The translations under genes were made by a program, and so were the position numbers. From Poa pratensis (Eukaryota > Streptophyta > Magnoliopsida > Poales > Poaceae), in contig CAMZMU010000107.1 in assembly GCA_947311845.1 (NCBI GenBank), positions 42,841,983 through 42,905,982 of the forward strand: a DNA stretch of 64,000 nt. The letters run 5' to 3'. Below, piece after piece: positions 1 to 12,201 of the stretch. Numbering within the stretch: position 1 is the stretch's first letter; the number at the start of each line of letters is the position of its first letter. The notes beneath the pieces are model-generated. The model had not been told where the DNA came from. It saw nothing but the letters and a program-made list of their open reading frames with translations, and made no database searches.

Positions 1-784
1 CTAGAGGTACCACTTCAAGATTGCAAGGTGAGCTTCCTCGAGGGTGATTCGGGGAGGTGCCTTTGATGAACAGGTACAATGGTTGATGTTGAGTAAGGTG
101 ATGAAAGAAAGAGTTACTTCTTACCTCTTTTGAAAACTATTCTGATTAGTCGATGCCTTTGAGTTATGTTTTTCATAAATAAAATCAGCTTTATGCAAAA
201 CAACCATATAACTTTGAAGCCTCATCGAGCTAAAGCTCTATATTTAATCTTGCGAGTTCGTCGAACTCAACGTCGTTTGTTTTGTTTCAGAGGAGGACTT
301 CACCGACCTCGAAGGTGGGTTCTTTGTGGACGTCGACGAGTAGTCTGGGGTTCCCAGGTGGCAGCTTGGGACATCCCGGAAAAGCTGGCGCTGTGATGTT
401 TATCTGTAGGCCTCTTAGGCCATAATCTGGATCTTGTTGTTTAGAACAACCTATTTCGCTTCCGCTTGTTGTAATGTTGGGTCTGTGACCTCTGGATGTC
501 ATTTGCTATCTTTCTCTATTATAAGAGTTGAACTATAATGTTTTGTGTCGTAGAGTCTGTGATCTGCCAGTTGTTCCACAAGTCTTGATCTTATTATTAT
601 GCTATGATAGCTGTGCCTGTGTTAAGGCATCAATCGGGGTGTTGTGTTGCCGATGATCAATTCCGAGCAACACCTGCCAAAGGTTTTGGCCGGGGATTGG
701 TAAACCCGTAACCTCCGGTTGTATCGCTTAACCGGTGACACACAACATCACTGTATAGTAGTCGGGTCGGGGCGCCGACGCCGC
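1..784. other. Repeat-like spacer, no gene recognised
   Basis: I see no convincing coding frame here; the two open stretches (166-396 plus, 287-502 minus) overlap and match nothing I know. The 3' part runs directly into the TATA-containing region of the LTR at 785 without homology to the upstream half of the inverted LTR copy at 2382-3737. It may therefore be a divergent U3 of the same element or a different retroelement fused to it. I could not place it in a family. Confidence 0.4.
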
Positions 785-2005
785 CTCTTCGCCTATATAT
801 TCTCCGCGACGCGAAAACCCTATTACGGTCGATCATATTCCACGAAAAGTTCCATCGCGGCCGTCATCGTCAATCTCAGATCGGAGGAGTTCTGAAGCTC
901 TTCCCGGCACCCTGCCGGAGGGAGATCATCACCGGAGGGCTCTACATCACCATGCCTGCCTCCGGAGTGATGCGTGAGTAGTCCACCCCTGGACTACGGG
1001 TCCATAGCAGTAGCTAGATGGTTGTCTCTCTACCTTGTGCCTCCATGTTTAGATCTTGTGAGCTGCCTAACATGATCAAGATCATCTTATTGTAATGCTA
1101 GATGTTGTGTTTGCTGGGATCCGATGAATATTGATACCATGTTTATTCAAGTTGTTTATCTATGTGCTCTTGATCTTGCATGCTCTCCGTTGCTAGTAGA
1201 TGCTTTGGCCAAGTAGATGCTTGTGACTCCAAGAGGGGGTATTTATGCTAGATAGTGGGTTCAGTCTCTAGATATCTGGATCAGTGACAGAAAGGTCTAA
1301 GATGGTAGATGTGCTGTTGCTACTAGGGATAAAACATTGGTGCAGTGTCCAAGGGCACTTGTATTGATTACATTACACACTTTACTTCATGCAATAATCT
1401 GTTGTTAGCAACTTAATATTGAATAGGATGCGGATACTGCCTTGAAGGTGGATTATTTAGGCATAGATGCGGTTGGAATAACGGTCTATGTACTTTGTTG
1501 TAATGCCCAACTAGATTTCATAGTAGACATCTTGGCATGTATTGCTTTGTTATGCCCTCTCTATTTGTCAATTGCCCAGCTGTAATTTGTTTACCCAACA
1601 TGCTAGTTATCTATTCTGAGAGAGACACCACTAGTGAACTGTGGACCCTGGTCCAATTTCCTCATACTGTTTACACAACCTGCTGCAATCATCTGTTTCC
1701 TGTTACTTGTTGTGTTTCCTGCTGTTTTCCACACCATACGTTTAACTCTTTGTTTCTGCAAGACCGGAGAGATTGACAACCTCTCTGTTTCGTGTTGGGC
1801 AAAGTTCTGGTTTGTGTCTGTGCAGATTCCACGTTGGTGCAAGCTCCCTAGCGCCAGGGGGAGTCAACATCAACAACCTTCCGATAGATCGTCAAGTCCT
1901 ACTGGATTGATAACCTTGGGTAGATTTCTCAAGGGAAAACTTCTGCTGTCTACATCATAACCTTCCTCTTGGGGTTCACCAACACGTAGCCATCAAGCTG
2001 TTTTC
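785..2005 (+). mobile_element. Athila-type Gypsy LTR, plus orientation, partial
   Basis: This stretch ends just before a tRNA-Asp primer-binding site at 2006, which marks it as the 3' part of a 5' LTR. A TATA-like gcctatatattct lies near 792. From about 890 to 1762 it matches, in reverse complement, the block 2382-3270, and a weaker match continues to the TATA region. The exact LTR/PBS boundary is uncertain because a short linker may separate them. Sequence upstream of 785 does not match the other copy, so this LTR is truncated or chimeric. The lineage call (Athila/Sabrina/WHAM-like) rests on the tRNA-Asp site and the gag stub; the family name is inference. Confidence 0.6.
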
Positions 2006-2022
2006 TGGCGCCGTTGCCGGGG
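2006..2022 (+). other. Primer-binding site, tRNA-Asp
   Basis: TGGCGCCGTTGCCGGGG is the complement of the 3' end of plant tRNA-Asp, including the CCA tail. It is the reverse-transcription primer site used by Athila-type Gypsy elements. Its place directly after the LTR fixes the element as plus-strand. Confidence 0.85.
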
Positions 2023-2186
2023 ACTTGGAGGCTATTGGAAAGGGGAGTCTCTCAGTTCCAATCTCTTTACTTTGTTTTTGTCTTGTTTTAGTTTTGTTTT
2101 GCTTGCTGTTAAAAATCAAAAACCCAAAAAAAAAAATTAAATTACTGCATCTAGTTTACTATTTCGGTTGTTACTTGCTTGTTGCC

Positions 2187-2381
2187 ATGTCTAGTTCCGC
2201 TCCTAATATCATGTCTCCTGAGGAAGAGGTTTTCACTTTTAAGCAAGGAAGGGGGGAGAGGTTTGGTGATGCTTGGTCTAGAATTTCTGAATCCTATGTT
2301 AAAACTGAACCTAAAATGGCTTTGAGTCTGTTTCTTAGTAGTTTCTATTTTGGGTTGCTTCTTTGTTATAGATATACATGT
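2187..2381 (+). pseudogene. Truncated retrotransposon gag, N-terminal stub
   Basis: The frame opens at ATG 2187, about 165 bases after the primer site. It encodes a short gag start with the block GERFGDAWSRI followed by LSLFLSSFYFGLLLCYRY, which is typical of the retrotrans_gag domain in Athila-type elements. The frame is cut at about 2381, where the sequence passes without a break into an LTR in the opposite orientation. Only some 65 residues remain, and the capsid, nucleocapsid and all of pol are missing. This is a remnant, not a working gene. Confidence 0.7.
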
Positions 2382-3737
2382 CTTGCAGAAACAAAGAGTT
2401 AAACGTATGGTGTGGAAAACAGCAGGAAACACAGCAAGTAACAGGAAACAGATGATTGCAGCAGGTTGTGTAAACAGTATGAGAAAATTGGAGCAGGGTC
2501 CACAGTTCACTAGTGGTGTCTCTCTCAGAACAGATAACTAGCATGCTGGGTAAACGAATTACAGCTGGGCAATTGATAAAATAAAGAGGTGCATAACAAT
2601 GCATATACAAGTCATGATGATCACTATGAGATTTACTTGGGCATTACGACAAAGTACACAGACCGCCATCCAACATGCATCTGTGCCTAAATAGTCAACC
2701 TTCAGGTTAGCATCCGCACCCCTTCCAGTATTAAGTTGCAAGCAACATACAATTGCATTAAGTATGGTGCATAATGTAAAATTACAAATATCCTTAGACA
2801 AAGCATTGCTTTTTTACCCCTAGTAGCAACAGCACATCCACAACCTTAGAACTTTCTGTCACTGTCCCAGATTAAATGGAGGCATGAACCTACTATCTAG
2901 CATAAATACTCCCTCTTGGAGTTACAAGCATAAACTTGGCCAGAGTCTACACTAATAACGGAGAGCATGCAAGATCATAAACAACATATATATAATAGAT
3001 CAATAATCAACTTGACATAGTATTCAATACTCATAGGATCCCAGCAAACACAACATGTAGCATTACAATAAGACGATCTTGATCATGATAGGCAGCTCAC
3101 AAGATCTAAACATGATGGCACAAAAGGAGAAGACAACCATCTAGCTACTGCTATGGACCCATAGTCCAGAGATGAACTACTCACACATCACTCCGGAGGC
3201 AGGCATAGCGATGTAGAGCACTCCGGTGATGATTCCCCTCTCCGGCAGGGTGCCGGGAAGAGCTTCAGAAACCCCCCCGAGTTAGGGTTGACGCCGGCGG
3301 CGGCAGCGGATGTTTTCTGGAAATATGGCTCGGTGTTTTAGGGTTTTTGCCTCGGGGAGAATAAATAGGCCAGGGGGCGATGTCGGTGGAGGCACGAGGC
3401 CCGCTCCCCACATGGCGGCGCGGCAGGGGGCCCACTCGCGCCATGGGGTGGGGACGGCGCCTCGCTGCCCCCCTTCGTCTCTCCTTCGGACTTCTGGAAC
3501 GTGTCTGGAAAAATAGGAATTTTGCAATTTGTTTCGTCCGATTCCGAGGATATTTGCAGAACAGCTTTTCTGAAACCAAAAACAGCAGAAAACAGGAACT
3601 GACACTGTGGCATCTTGTTAATAGGTTAGTCCCAGAAAATGCATAAAAATGCTATGAAGTGTGAATAAAACATGTAGCAATTGGTATAATACAAGCATGG
3701 AACATAAGAAATTATAGATACGTTGGAGACGTATCAT
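2382..3737 (-). mobile_element. Inverted LTR of the same Athila-type family
   Basis: Read on the minus strand this starts at 3737 with TGATACGTCTCCAACGTATC, a common Triticeae Gypsy LTR start. It has a TATA-like cctatttattct near 3360 and runs to 2382. The segment 2382-3270 is the reverse complement of 890-1762 with scattered substitutions. It lacks the last part of the LTR and has no primer site, so it is a truncated LTR facing the opposite way to its partner. With that partner it makes a fold-back structure with a spacer of about 620 bases. Confidence 0.7.
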
Positions 3738-4570
3738 CGCTCCACAGCCGGCGAGAAGAAATCGTTGCCGCCGGAAAAGGGCGGCGCCGTCGAGCAGGGG
3801 CGGGTCGAGCGGGTGCGAAATGGGGGCTACTCGGCTCCGTACAGTGTTGTGGCAACTTAGTCGGTCCCACCTGTCGGAGCACATAACCAGCCAACCAGCC
3901 AAGTCCTAACCTAATCTACACCTTCGTTAAGAGCCAGACAGCCGTTTTATCAGCTAGTCTTGTCTGAGCTATTCGCTAGCTACGAAATGTTGCACGAGAG
4001 CAATTTCAGCCAACGACGTCATCTCCTGGACAATTCCCCACAAAGACATCGCACAGGAGCTATTCGCCCCTCGCAGCCGTGGCAGGTCACGTGAAAGGGT
4101 GCGGGTGAGTGGCGTTCCTCCCGAAGAAGGCACCGAAGGAGCACGAGAGGGTGAGCGACGGTCCTCCATATGACGGCGCTGGTGAAGGAGCACGGGGAGG
4201 GCAGAACCGCGACCTTCCAATAGGAGCGGCGGCACTGGACCTCGGGGAGGCCTGGGCGGCGGCAGTTCTCATCCAAGCTGTGGAGGTGGGGATCCTCCCA
4301 GACGACGCGAGGCGGAGAGAGGGTGGCCGGTGTCGCGCTGGGGTTGGGGGCGGCGCGGCGGCCCATGCGGCGGCGCGCAGGAGGTGAGGGGCGACGCGCT
4401 GGGGTCGCCAGCCGGGCGAGCGCGGGAGGTCTCCGGCAGGGGCGCCGCGCGGCAGTCGCCGGCCGGGCGCGCGCGTGAGATCGCCGGCGGGGCGGCGCGT
4501 GGGTTGTTGGCCTTGGTGTCGGGGGTAGGTGGCAGTGAAACGTGGGCTGGATCGTGGGTCCAGTTTTCTT
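3738..4570. other. GC-rich single-copy-like block
   Basis: This region is GC-rich with CpG-dense stretches and open frames on both strands. The longest is on the minus strand, 4087-4626, and is rich in Arg, Pro and Ala. No domain is recognisable and the opposing frames are what high GC produces by chance. It could be a decayed first exon or CpG island of a gene, but I cannot support a product. Confidence 0.35.
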
Positions 4571-5827
4571 AAACTAGGAATAAGTTTTCGTTTAAGACTA
4601 AAGGGAAATCTTAAGGTAGGTTTCATTTTAGTCCTGCCCTTTTAAAATTTTATCTTGTACTGAAGCATTCCTTATTGTTTAATAAAAAATAGTGTAAATT
4701 AAATTCACCATTTTTGTGTAAATATGTTTGCGTTAAAAATTAATATTATTTTCTATGGTGTCATATTTTGGGCCTATAAATTTCATGTATTAGAACAAGT
4801 CAATACAAAATTTTGAAATGCTATATGCCTAACAAAATGGACTATCTCTTACGAAATTTCTCGATATAGACCTCTTACTCTTAAGAATTCAAACAAAATT
4901 TCATAAAAAAGTGCCCCTTTTTTATTTGATATTAGCATTCTATCTTTAATATTAAAGAAATTTAATAATTCATCAATTTTATGTAAAAATATTTCCATAT
5001 TCTAAATCCGTTTAATGGGAAATTTGAAGAAGAAAACCTAAGTTTGAAATATGGGAACTTTTTTTTTTGGCTTGGAGTCATATTTTGGTAAATATGAATG
5101 GCATACATACCACAATAGTTTTTAATTTGAAATGGTACTACCATGATTTTTTTTGTAAAAAATATTAATTTGCTCTTTTATTTGCCATTTAATAGAGAAA
5201 ATGATAAAACCTAAAATTGTGAGATATTGATATTTATTGGCATGGAGTCATATTTCGGACATATTCATTTCAGGTAAAGTTGCACATCGCTTCAGGCGGG
5301 CAAGAATTTTTTTTTTTTTTTTTTGAGTATAGGGCAAGAGAGACTTCAGTGGCGGCGGTGCAAAGTAAGAGAAACATTGTGAACACGGTGTTCTGACTCA
5401 TGGGTCCAAGATCTTCCAGCCCAGAGAACGAGCTAGCAAGGCTTTTAGGTTCTAGCTAGGCCATTAGCCCGTGTGAGTATTAGTACGTGTCGGCCCGACC
5501 GGCCCCTAGCAGAACCAGCAAAGCAACCATTTCCACGTCAACACTACGGGCTTTGGTATAAGTCCAAATTCCAAACAATCGAACCGAGAAAGCTTTTGCA
5601 TGATTGACCGGACACAGCACATCAAACGCCAAAAAAAAAACGCCATTCAAGCAGGACCCTCCTCCCTCCGGTCAACAGCGTACAACTAGCACTGTGCAGA
5701 TCAATCCTCCGTTCACGTCTGACTCTAGTCCCTCAATCATGTAACAGAAAACCAATGTAAAATTATTCTTGAAAATATACACAAATAATGAGCATGTAGT
5801 GTTTAAGCTATGTAAAGCCCTCGTATG
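4571..5827. other. AT-rich intergenic DNA
   Basis: No gene is seen. The motif ggagtcatatttt recurs near 5073 and 5242, with a looser copy near 4757, which suggests an old degenerate repeat. Homopolymer runs occur near 5060 and 5307. The stretch 5330-5700 is of mixed composition without a recognisable feature. Confidence 0.5.
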
Positions 5828-5954
5828 TACTCCCTCCGTTCCATTTTAATTGACTTGCTATACATTAAATGTGGATGTATCTAGACATGTTACGTGTATA
5901 CATACATCCACATGTGGTGAATAGCAAGTCAATTAAATTGGAACGGAGTGAGTA
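5828..5954. mobile_element. Stowaway MITE
   Basis: Terminal inverted repeats begin TACTCCCTCCGTTCCA and end with the matching TGGAACGGAGTGAGTA. The TA duplication is the Tc1/Mariner-type target site used by Stowaway elements. The 127-bp body is an almost complete palindrome, including the pair gacttgct / agcaagtc. It is non-coding and non-autonomous. Confidence 0.9.
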
Positions 5955-6100
5955 ACATATATCCTTTCTGAACTACGAGTACAAAGTACAAACTGATGAG
6001 AAAATTTTCATCGGAATATGTGATTCTTTTGTGGTAAATAAATATTTATAAGTCGTCTGAGAAATAGTCACATCTTGTTTTTCCTATGGCCTCTCAGCAT

Positions 6101-6595
6101 TGTTAGATATTACTCACAATTAGGGTGACTTAAACATCCACTGATCATCCATTAGAGCACCTAATGAACCATTATACAAATGATTACGAGATGCACTTAC
6201 AAGTAAATTGAGTAGACATGATTGCCTGCCTGATGCAGGCAGGAACAGGCGTAGAAGTTGTCAAGGTAGAGGTCGCAGGGTGCCGCCTGCACAACCCTCC
6301 TGTTGGCCGGCGGTGGTCTTGGTCTTCCCACCGTTGCAGCAGCTCCCCCAGATCAGATCAGGGTGAATACCTTCGAGGGCTAGGGAACTATCTGATGTGT
6401 TAACCCAATGTTCTCGAAACCCCCTTTCCTTTTATATGAGCTGCTGTACGGGAGGGGACCTAAAACCGTAGTTGATTTGGTCGCCCCCGATTAGGGCGTG
6501 TTAGTTGGATCAAGGGCAACGAACGTTGGTTACGTGACCCTTTCTCCATAACGTTACTTTTAACGTACCCGGTCAAGCCGATAGATCAACCAACA
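6101..6595 (-). repeat. Copia 3' LTR (left)
   Basis: 495 bp, direct repeat of 11417-11903. It carries a CATATAAAAGG-type TATA box on the minus strand near 6428-6439. It has an 8-base insertion absent from the other LTR, just past the TATA box. Confidence 0.92.
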
Positions 6596-6605
6596 TTCTC
6601 CCCTT
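6596..6605 (-). other. Polypurine tract of the Copia element
   Basis: AAGGGGAGAA on the minus strand lies directly against the left LTR. It is the expected plus-strand DNA primer position and agrees with the primer site at the other end. Confidence 0.75.
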
Positions 6606-6786
6606 GATCGTTAGGCTCAAACATCCTTTGCCCATTCTCCATAGGAATAATATATCAAAGTAAGGTATTACAACAGCTAATGAAATGCCATTGAACCTCA
6701 ATACTTATAATATATCAACCTACTTCTAAATGGAAAACATATTACTTAATGGGAGTGGTTTATTTAGAAGGTCCTTATTTCCAGAA

Positions 6787-7480
6787 TCAAAAAGGCTTTC
6801 CATCAACCCATGCTAGCAACTTAATCTTAAAATTGGGTGGTAAGCCTTCAGTAACGGATCCGTAAAAACATATAATCTTATTTATATGTTTAACATCAAT
6901 AGCTTGATTCTGGATTCTATCTTTCACAACACTGAACACATTGTCAATGGTTTTGGCAACACCATTTGACTTGTTGTTACTCGCATACAAAACTGCGTGT
7001 TCATATTGCAGTGGGTGGTTTAGAAATGCTGTCTACCACCATAATTTCAGGATAAAACTTCTTGACATACTACCTGCCCTTTAGCCTCTTAGCATGCCTC
7101 ATGATGAATTGCATCATAATTGATGCCATTAAAACCATTCTGGAGCTTTTCCACGATAAAGCTCCATATGCGAGGGTGTGAATGTAACTCAACGTGGAAA
7201 CTTTAATATCCACACATCTCGCAGAAACAATGACTGAATAACCCACATAACGAGGTTACTTGACTTCTTATTAATGAGCATGCAACCTTTATTGCCTTGC
7301 ATATTTGCAAAACCTTTTGGCGGCCTTTCCATGGTCCACTTCTGGACTTTCTTGTATATTTGTCAATTATCCCGATCAAAAACAGGGCGTTCATACTTGA
7401 AAACTTATATTGCTTCTGACAGCCGAAGCATAAGGAACCGACATTATCTGATCAACTCATAATGGTTCCTTGGACACTAA
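6787..7480 (-). pseudogene. Decayed Copia pol: end of reverse transcriptase and RNase H
   Basis: Translated on the minus strand in shifting frames, this region keeps recognisable pieces of the Copia RT/RNase H tail. About 7480-7420 reads like the block before the last RT motifs (a CPRNHYELI-like string). Near 7330 there is a PWKGRQKVLQ string, matching the conserved PWKAxKxxLxY block. 6990-6790 retains SNNKSNGVAKTID and VVKDRIQNQAIDVKHI, then TEGLPPNFK, which is the conserved C-terminal order of BARE/Angela-type RNase H. At least three stop codons and several frameshifts separate the pieces, so no enzyme can be made. Sequence upstream to about 10200 presumably holds the older part of pol and gag, but I could not recognise it. 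Confidence 0.7.
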
Positions 7481-10205
7481 AATGTCCACCTTTATTGCCC
7501 TTAACTTTATTAGCAGGCGCGACAGAGTACTAGTGCATAATATTTTTCTTTCGTACTCTATCGACGTATGTCGTCATAAGAAAACTTATACTCCTTTTTG
7601 GACTTGTATCTTGGCGAAACTCGATACAAACAAAGTATGAGGCATCACCAAGATCCTTTATGTCTTAAATAGAAGACAGAAATTTCTCGGCTATCCAAAA
7701 ATATTCCATCTTCATACGGTAGTAAACTTACTCCCCCTAGTCTTATGGTATGAGTGTCATAACGCTCATCTTATTTCATAATTGAAATTCTTAGGCAACT
7801 TACCTCATGTTAACTTCAATTATATGACAAAACTTTACGGTTGAGTCATACATACATTCTTAACTTAGTCAACACAACATGTTAGAATAACACAAGCGTC
7901 ATAAACTCACTGAGTCTTATACGTCATTAGAGCTGGAAACCTCTAAGATGACCATTAGCACACACATTACCAATCACAAGGAAATTGTTGATTATCAACA
8001 CCAAGTGTTGCATTAGGTATTTCTTCTCAACTTACCTGATGCATATGAACAAAAGATCTAATGGAGTTATCCTTAAGAATCATGTTCATACGCTCCAAGT
8101 TTCCTTATGATCACTTTATTTAGAAGATGGAAAATATATCCAAAATCTTGATAACAATCACTACAATTCAAAACCACAACACCATTGGGCAGAAGATGGA
8201 AAAGAACTTAATGAACTGCGACACATGATCATAAAACGACGTTGGTCAGAAATATAACCATGGGCCACATGATACTGACAGAATTGCCACTTGACTGAAG
8301 TGTGTGACAAATGATTATAAACGATGTTGGTCAGAAATATAACCATCAGTCACATCAACATTAGATTAGCAAGCTTGTCACTGAAACATTCATGCGTGCT
8401 TGATAATACTCATAATGGAATAAATCCACATTAACTCGAAAAGGGAGTTTCATTCACTATAATCATTAATTCTCCAAAGTAAGACTTCTCGTTGGTTCCA
8501 TCCTACTTGGAGAATCAATACATTCATCTTTTCTCATATTTAATGAGACATTGGTAAACATGACCACAAATTTCGACGAGGTCTCATTATTCACTTGCAT
8601 CTGAAGAGTGCCATGGCACATATCATTAGACAATTCATTCATCGAGGACATAAATGTTCTCACCACATGGTAAGAAAACAACAAGAGTTTCTATAACAAA
8701 GAACAAAATGTTTATATGAATAAACAAAATGTCTTCTAATGCTTTATTTCTTATTGTCCTCTTAGCAAAACCCCATAAAACCCATTTTAAACAGGTAATA
8801 CATCCTTAAAATATTCCCAATAGAGGCCAAATAATCTTTGGCATATACTGAGTCGGGATTTGCATTCTTTATCTCAGAGGAGATGGTACGCTTCATTATA
8901 AGGAGTGAAATCTTGTTCGACTTCTCCCACTCAACTGCTTTTAGGTCACTCTTTTACATCTCCTTAGCAGAATTCAAGTAAATGAACCCTACGTCATGGT
9001 CCATTGCCGAAGCAAAGACAACACATCTTTATGAGCATCCATAATAAACATAAAACTTGAATTGATCTAAAACAAGACAAGCTAATCATGTTCTAATCCG
9101 TATCACCGTTGGGCTGAAAACGGAAAAGAGTACTCATACAAAAATGGGACATGACAATAATCAACGTTAGTCAGAATACTGTCATATACCACAAAACTTT
9201 ATGCTCACAAATGGAAACTCAAATCAAAACTTCTCTTTTTGACCATAGAGACTTAAAACACATAATGATCAGCAAACTCTTTTGCTAAATTAATAGCCAA
9301 CACTAAAACACCAATACATGATGCATTCCAAATGTGTTATAACGCATGGAATCATAATTCATCACTCATCATCCTGCATTAAACTTTGACATCATAATTT
9401 CAATAACATCATTGTCAAATCTTTATCATTAAAACTTTCAATGACATGATAACAAAAAATATCATTCATTTTGAACTTCTCATCATGACATCTCATCGAG
9501 TAAACAATAGATTGACATCCTCAGTGAAAATGACATTATAAACATTCTCCAAATAAATTTGGATATTATATCATTGTCTCACAAAAAAAACTTTGAATAG
9601 TCAATAAATGACAACTTATGACCATGATATCACAATAAATTCTCTAAACATCCTTGTTCAGAGAATCATCATGCTGAGCCTCCATCACCTTCTGCCAGTG
9701 CATGTCAAAAGACATATGCATCTGACATAATACTTTAGCATTATGGCTCATCACTTTATGGCTGCATAGTTCGCTGCGGAAAAACGAACCACACATCCAT
9801 TAAATCTTTCCTTAAGGTGGCCTCAGCCCAATAGAGATGATGATATCTTTAATCAACGCCATAATAATGACATCAACATAAAACTTCATTCTCAAAAAAA
9901 AAATTCCAAACAAAATATCAAGAAACTTTAAAGAGATACTCATAATTATGCTCAAAATAAACATCATCTCATAACATTTATAACTTATCCCTCTTAAAAT
10001 CTAGGCATTTTCGGATGTAAACAGTGCATGAAACTTTATTTGAAAACTTTAAACTCAATAAATGCACTGAAAACTAGAAAAGCCTGAATACTTCATCTTA
10101 CAAATGGGCCATATCAATCTTATAATAAATATCAATTAGATACATTAATTCTCAACATTCATTGATATTTAAAATGATACTCAACATTAAATAGTATAGT
10201 ATATT
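7481..10205 (-). other. Copia interior, unrecognisable coding remnants and short repeats
   Basis: By position this should carry the rest of gag-pol, but every frame is closed by stops. A segment around 8180-8350 contains two imperfect copies of a block with gttggtcagaaatataacca, and a looser relative occurs near 9100-9190. These repeats are not expected in a normal pol gene and may mark an internal duplication in a defective subfamily. Confidence 0.5.
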
Positions 10206-10449
10206 TTAGGAAATTTTCTGATAAAACAGTGCATAATACATTATCACAAAAACTTTAAAGAAATTACTGTACTGAAAAATCAGAAGAAACTCCAAATCTA
10301 AATTTTGGCCCAAGGCCGACGGCGTTCCGTAAGGAACTACCGCCCAATCGGGCGTTAAACTGAAATCTAGCCGCATGCCATCTCCATTTGGACGACGGCC
10401 CACTGAGAAATTGGCCCGGTAAGGCAGCAGAGGCCCAGTAACCTGCCCG

Positions 10450-11090
10450 CATCATGCTCAGCCGTAGGATGAGATCCGACGGTTGGCCTTCATTTGCGGT
10501 CGAACAAAGTCCAGCAGGCCGAGACGGAAACCTAACCCTATCTCATTTCTGTCTCTCCCTCCCCGCGTTCTTCGTTCCCGTGAGAGAGAGAGATGCGACG
10601 GCCATGGCACGTCGCCCTCCCCCGTTTCCACGCCGGCGCGGTGGTGGTGCTCGCCGGAGGAGCGCGCGTGGGACCTAGTCCATCGCGCTCGTCCGTCGAG
10701 CATGGCTTTCGCGTCGTGTTCGTTGCGGGGCGGCTAGGAGGAGGTGCACGCCGGCGAGCGGCGGCCTTTTGGCGACGATGGAGACGCGAGGCGTGGCGGC
10801 CCGGTGTCGGCTTCGTCCATTCTGCGCAAGCGCGTCGTTCCGCATGCCTCTCCGTTGGGAGCGGACGGCGTGGCGGCGTTCATTTGGTGACGACGGCGAC
10901 CTGTGGCGCGACGGCCAGGGACGCTCGCGTCCATTCCGCGCCGGAGCGCGTTCTTCCGCGCATCCTCTCCGAAAGGAGATGAATGGCGTCGCGGGGCCAT
11001 CACCCTCGTGCAGCGGTGGTGCCGCACGGACCCGAAGGTGAGGCGACGGTCCGGCGTCTTTACGGTGAGAACTTCCGAACCCTGAACCTT
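10450..11090 (+). other. GC-rich, gene-like block inside the Copia element
   Basis: This CpG-dense block lies between the primer site and the AT-rich interior. On the plus strand it looks like a plant first exon: a CT-rich leader (10545-10590), an ATG at 10593, 129 open codons, and possible donor sequences such as aaggtgag near 11036. The translation is Arg/Ala/Gly-rich without a known domain, and all frames are open by composition. It may be captured host sequence or the element's own leader. I cannot tell from sequence alone. Confidence 0.35.
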
Positions 11091-11403
11091 CGATTCATTT
11101 GCCTGATTTTCATTTTGGGGTTCGTCAACATTTCGGGAATTTCATGCTAGGGTTTGACTCTCGGGTAATTGGGGATTTCTTAATTTTCTTTGAAATTGAC
11201 GTGCAATTCCCCTCCTTCTAAATGCTAAACATACTGAAACGTACTAATTAAATAACTTGCATTAGCCAAAACTTTAACCTTTGAAGGTACTCAATTAACA
11301 TGGGCTAATCAAAACTTAAACATAATTAACTAGCACAGGGGTATTAGGCCGAGACCAAAGCATCATCTCCTAATCAAATTGGACTCTAAGATGATCAGAC
11401 CTT

Positions 11404-11415
11404 GCTCTGATACCA
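11404..11415 (-). other. Primer-binding site, initiator tRNA-Met
   Basis: TGGTATCAGAGC on the minus strand is the canonical Copia primer site, complementary to the 3' end of initiator tRNA-Met. It lies one base from the right LTR and sets the element's orientation. Confidence 0.93.
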
Positions 11416-11416
11416 A

Positions 11417-11903
11417 TGTTAGATATTACTCACAATTAGGGTGACTTAAACATCCACTGATAATCCATTAGAGCACCTAATGAACCATTATACAAATGAT
11501 TACGAGATGCACTTACAAGTAAATTGAGTAGGCATGATTGCCTGCCTGATGCAGGCAGGAACAGGCGTAGAAGTTGTCAAGGTAGAGGTCGCAGGGCGCC
11601 GCCTGCGCAACCCTCCTGGTGGCCGGCGGTGGTCTTGGTCTTCCCACCGTTGCAGCAGCTCCCCCAGATCGGATCGGGGTGAATACCTTCGAGGGCTAGG
11701 GAACTATCTGATGTGTTAACCCAATGTTCCCGAAACCCCCTTTCCTTTTATATGAGCTGGAGGGGACCTAAAACCGTAGTTGATTTGGTCGCCCCCGATC
11801 AGGGCGTGTTAGTTGGATCAAGGGCAACGAACGTTGGTTATGTGACCCTTTCTCCATAACGTTACTTTTAACGTACCCGGTCAAGCCGATAGATCAACCA
11901 ACA
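11417..11903 (-). repeat. Copia 5' LTR (right)
   Basis: 487 bp, direct repeat of 6101-6595. A TATA box on the minus strand lies near 11742-11752. It is followed by the target duplication AGCAT at 11904-11908. Confidence 0.92.
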
Positions 11904-11940
11904 AGCATTATAGAACCCGATATCAAGATATATGTGTTTA

Positions 11941-12201
<261 letters not shown>

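Larger units (their letters stand above)
6101..11903 (-). mobile_element. Complete Copia LTR retrotransposon with decayed coding region
   Basis: A 5803-bp insertion bounded by direct LTRs (6101-6595 and 11417-11903), each starting TGTTAG and ending CCAACA. It is flanked by the 5-bp target duplication AGCAT at 6096-6100 and 11904-11908. A tRNA-iMet primer site abuts the right LTR and a purine tract abuts the left LTR on the complementary strand, so the element reads on the minus strand. By eye the LTRs differ at about 10 of 487 aligned sites plus one 8-base indel, mostly transitions, giving roughly 2% divergence. The interior has the length of an autonomous Copia element, but pol is full of stops and frameshifts. 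It therefore probably moved using enzymes of another copy. Confidence 0.93.

Noticed and set aside
4087..4626. 179-codon minus-strand ORF
   Set aside because: Arg/Pro/Ala-rich, with open frames on the other strand too; composition explains it and no domain is present.
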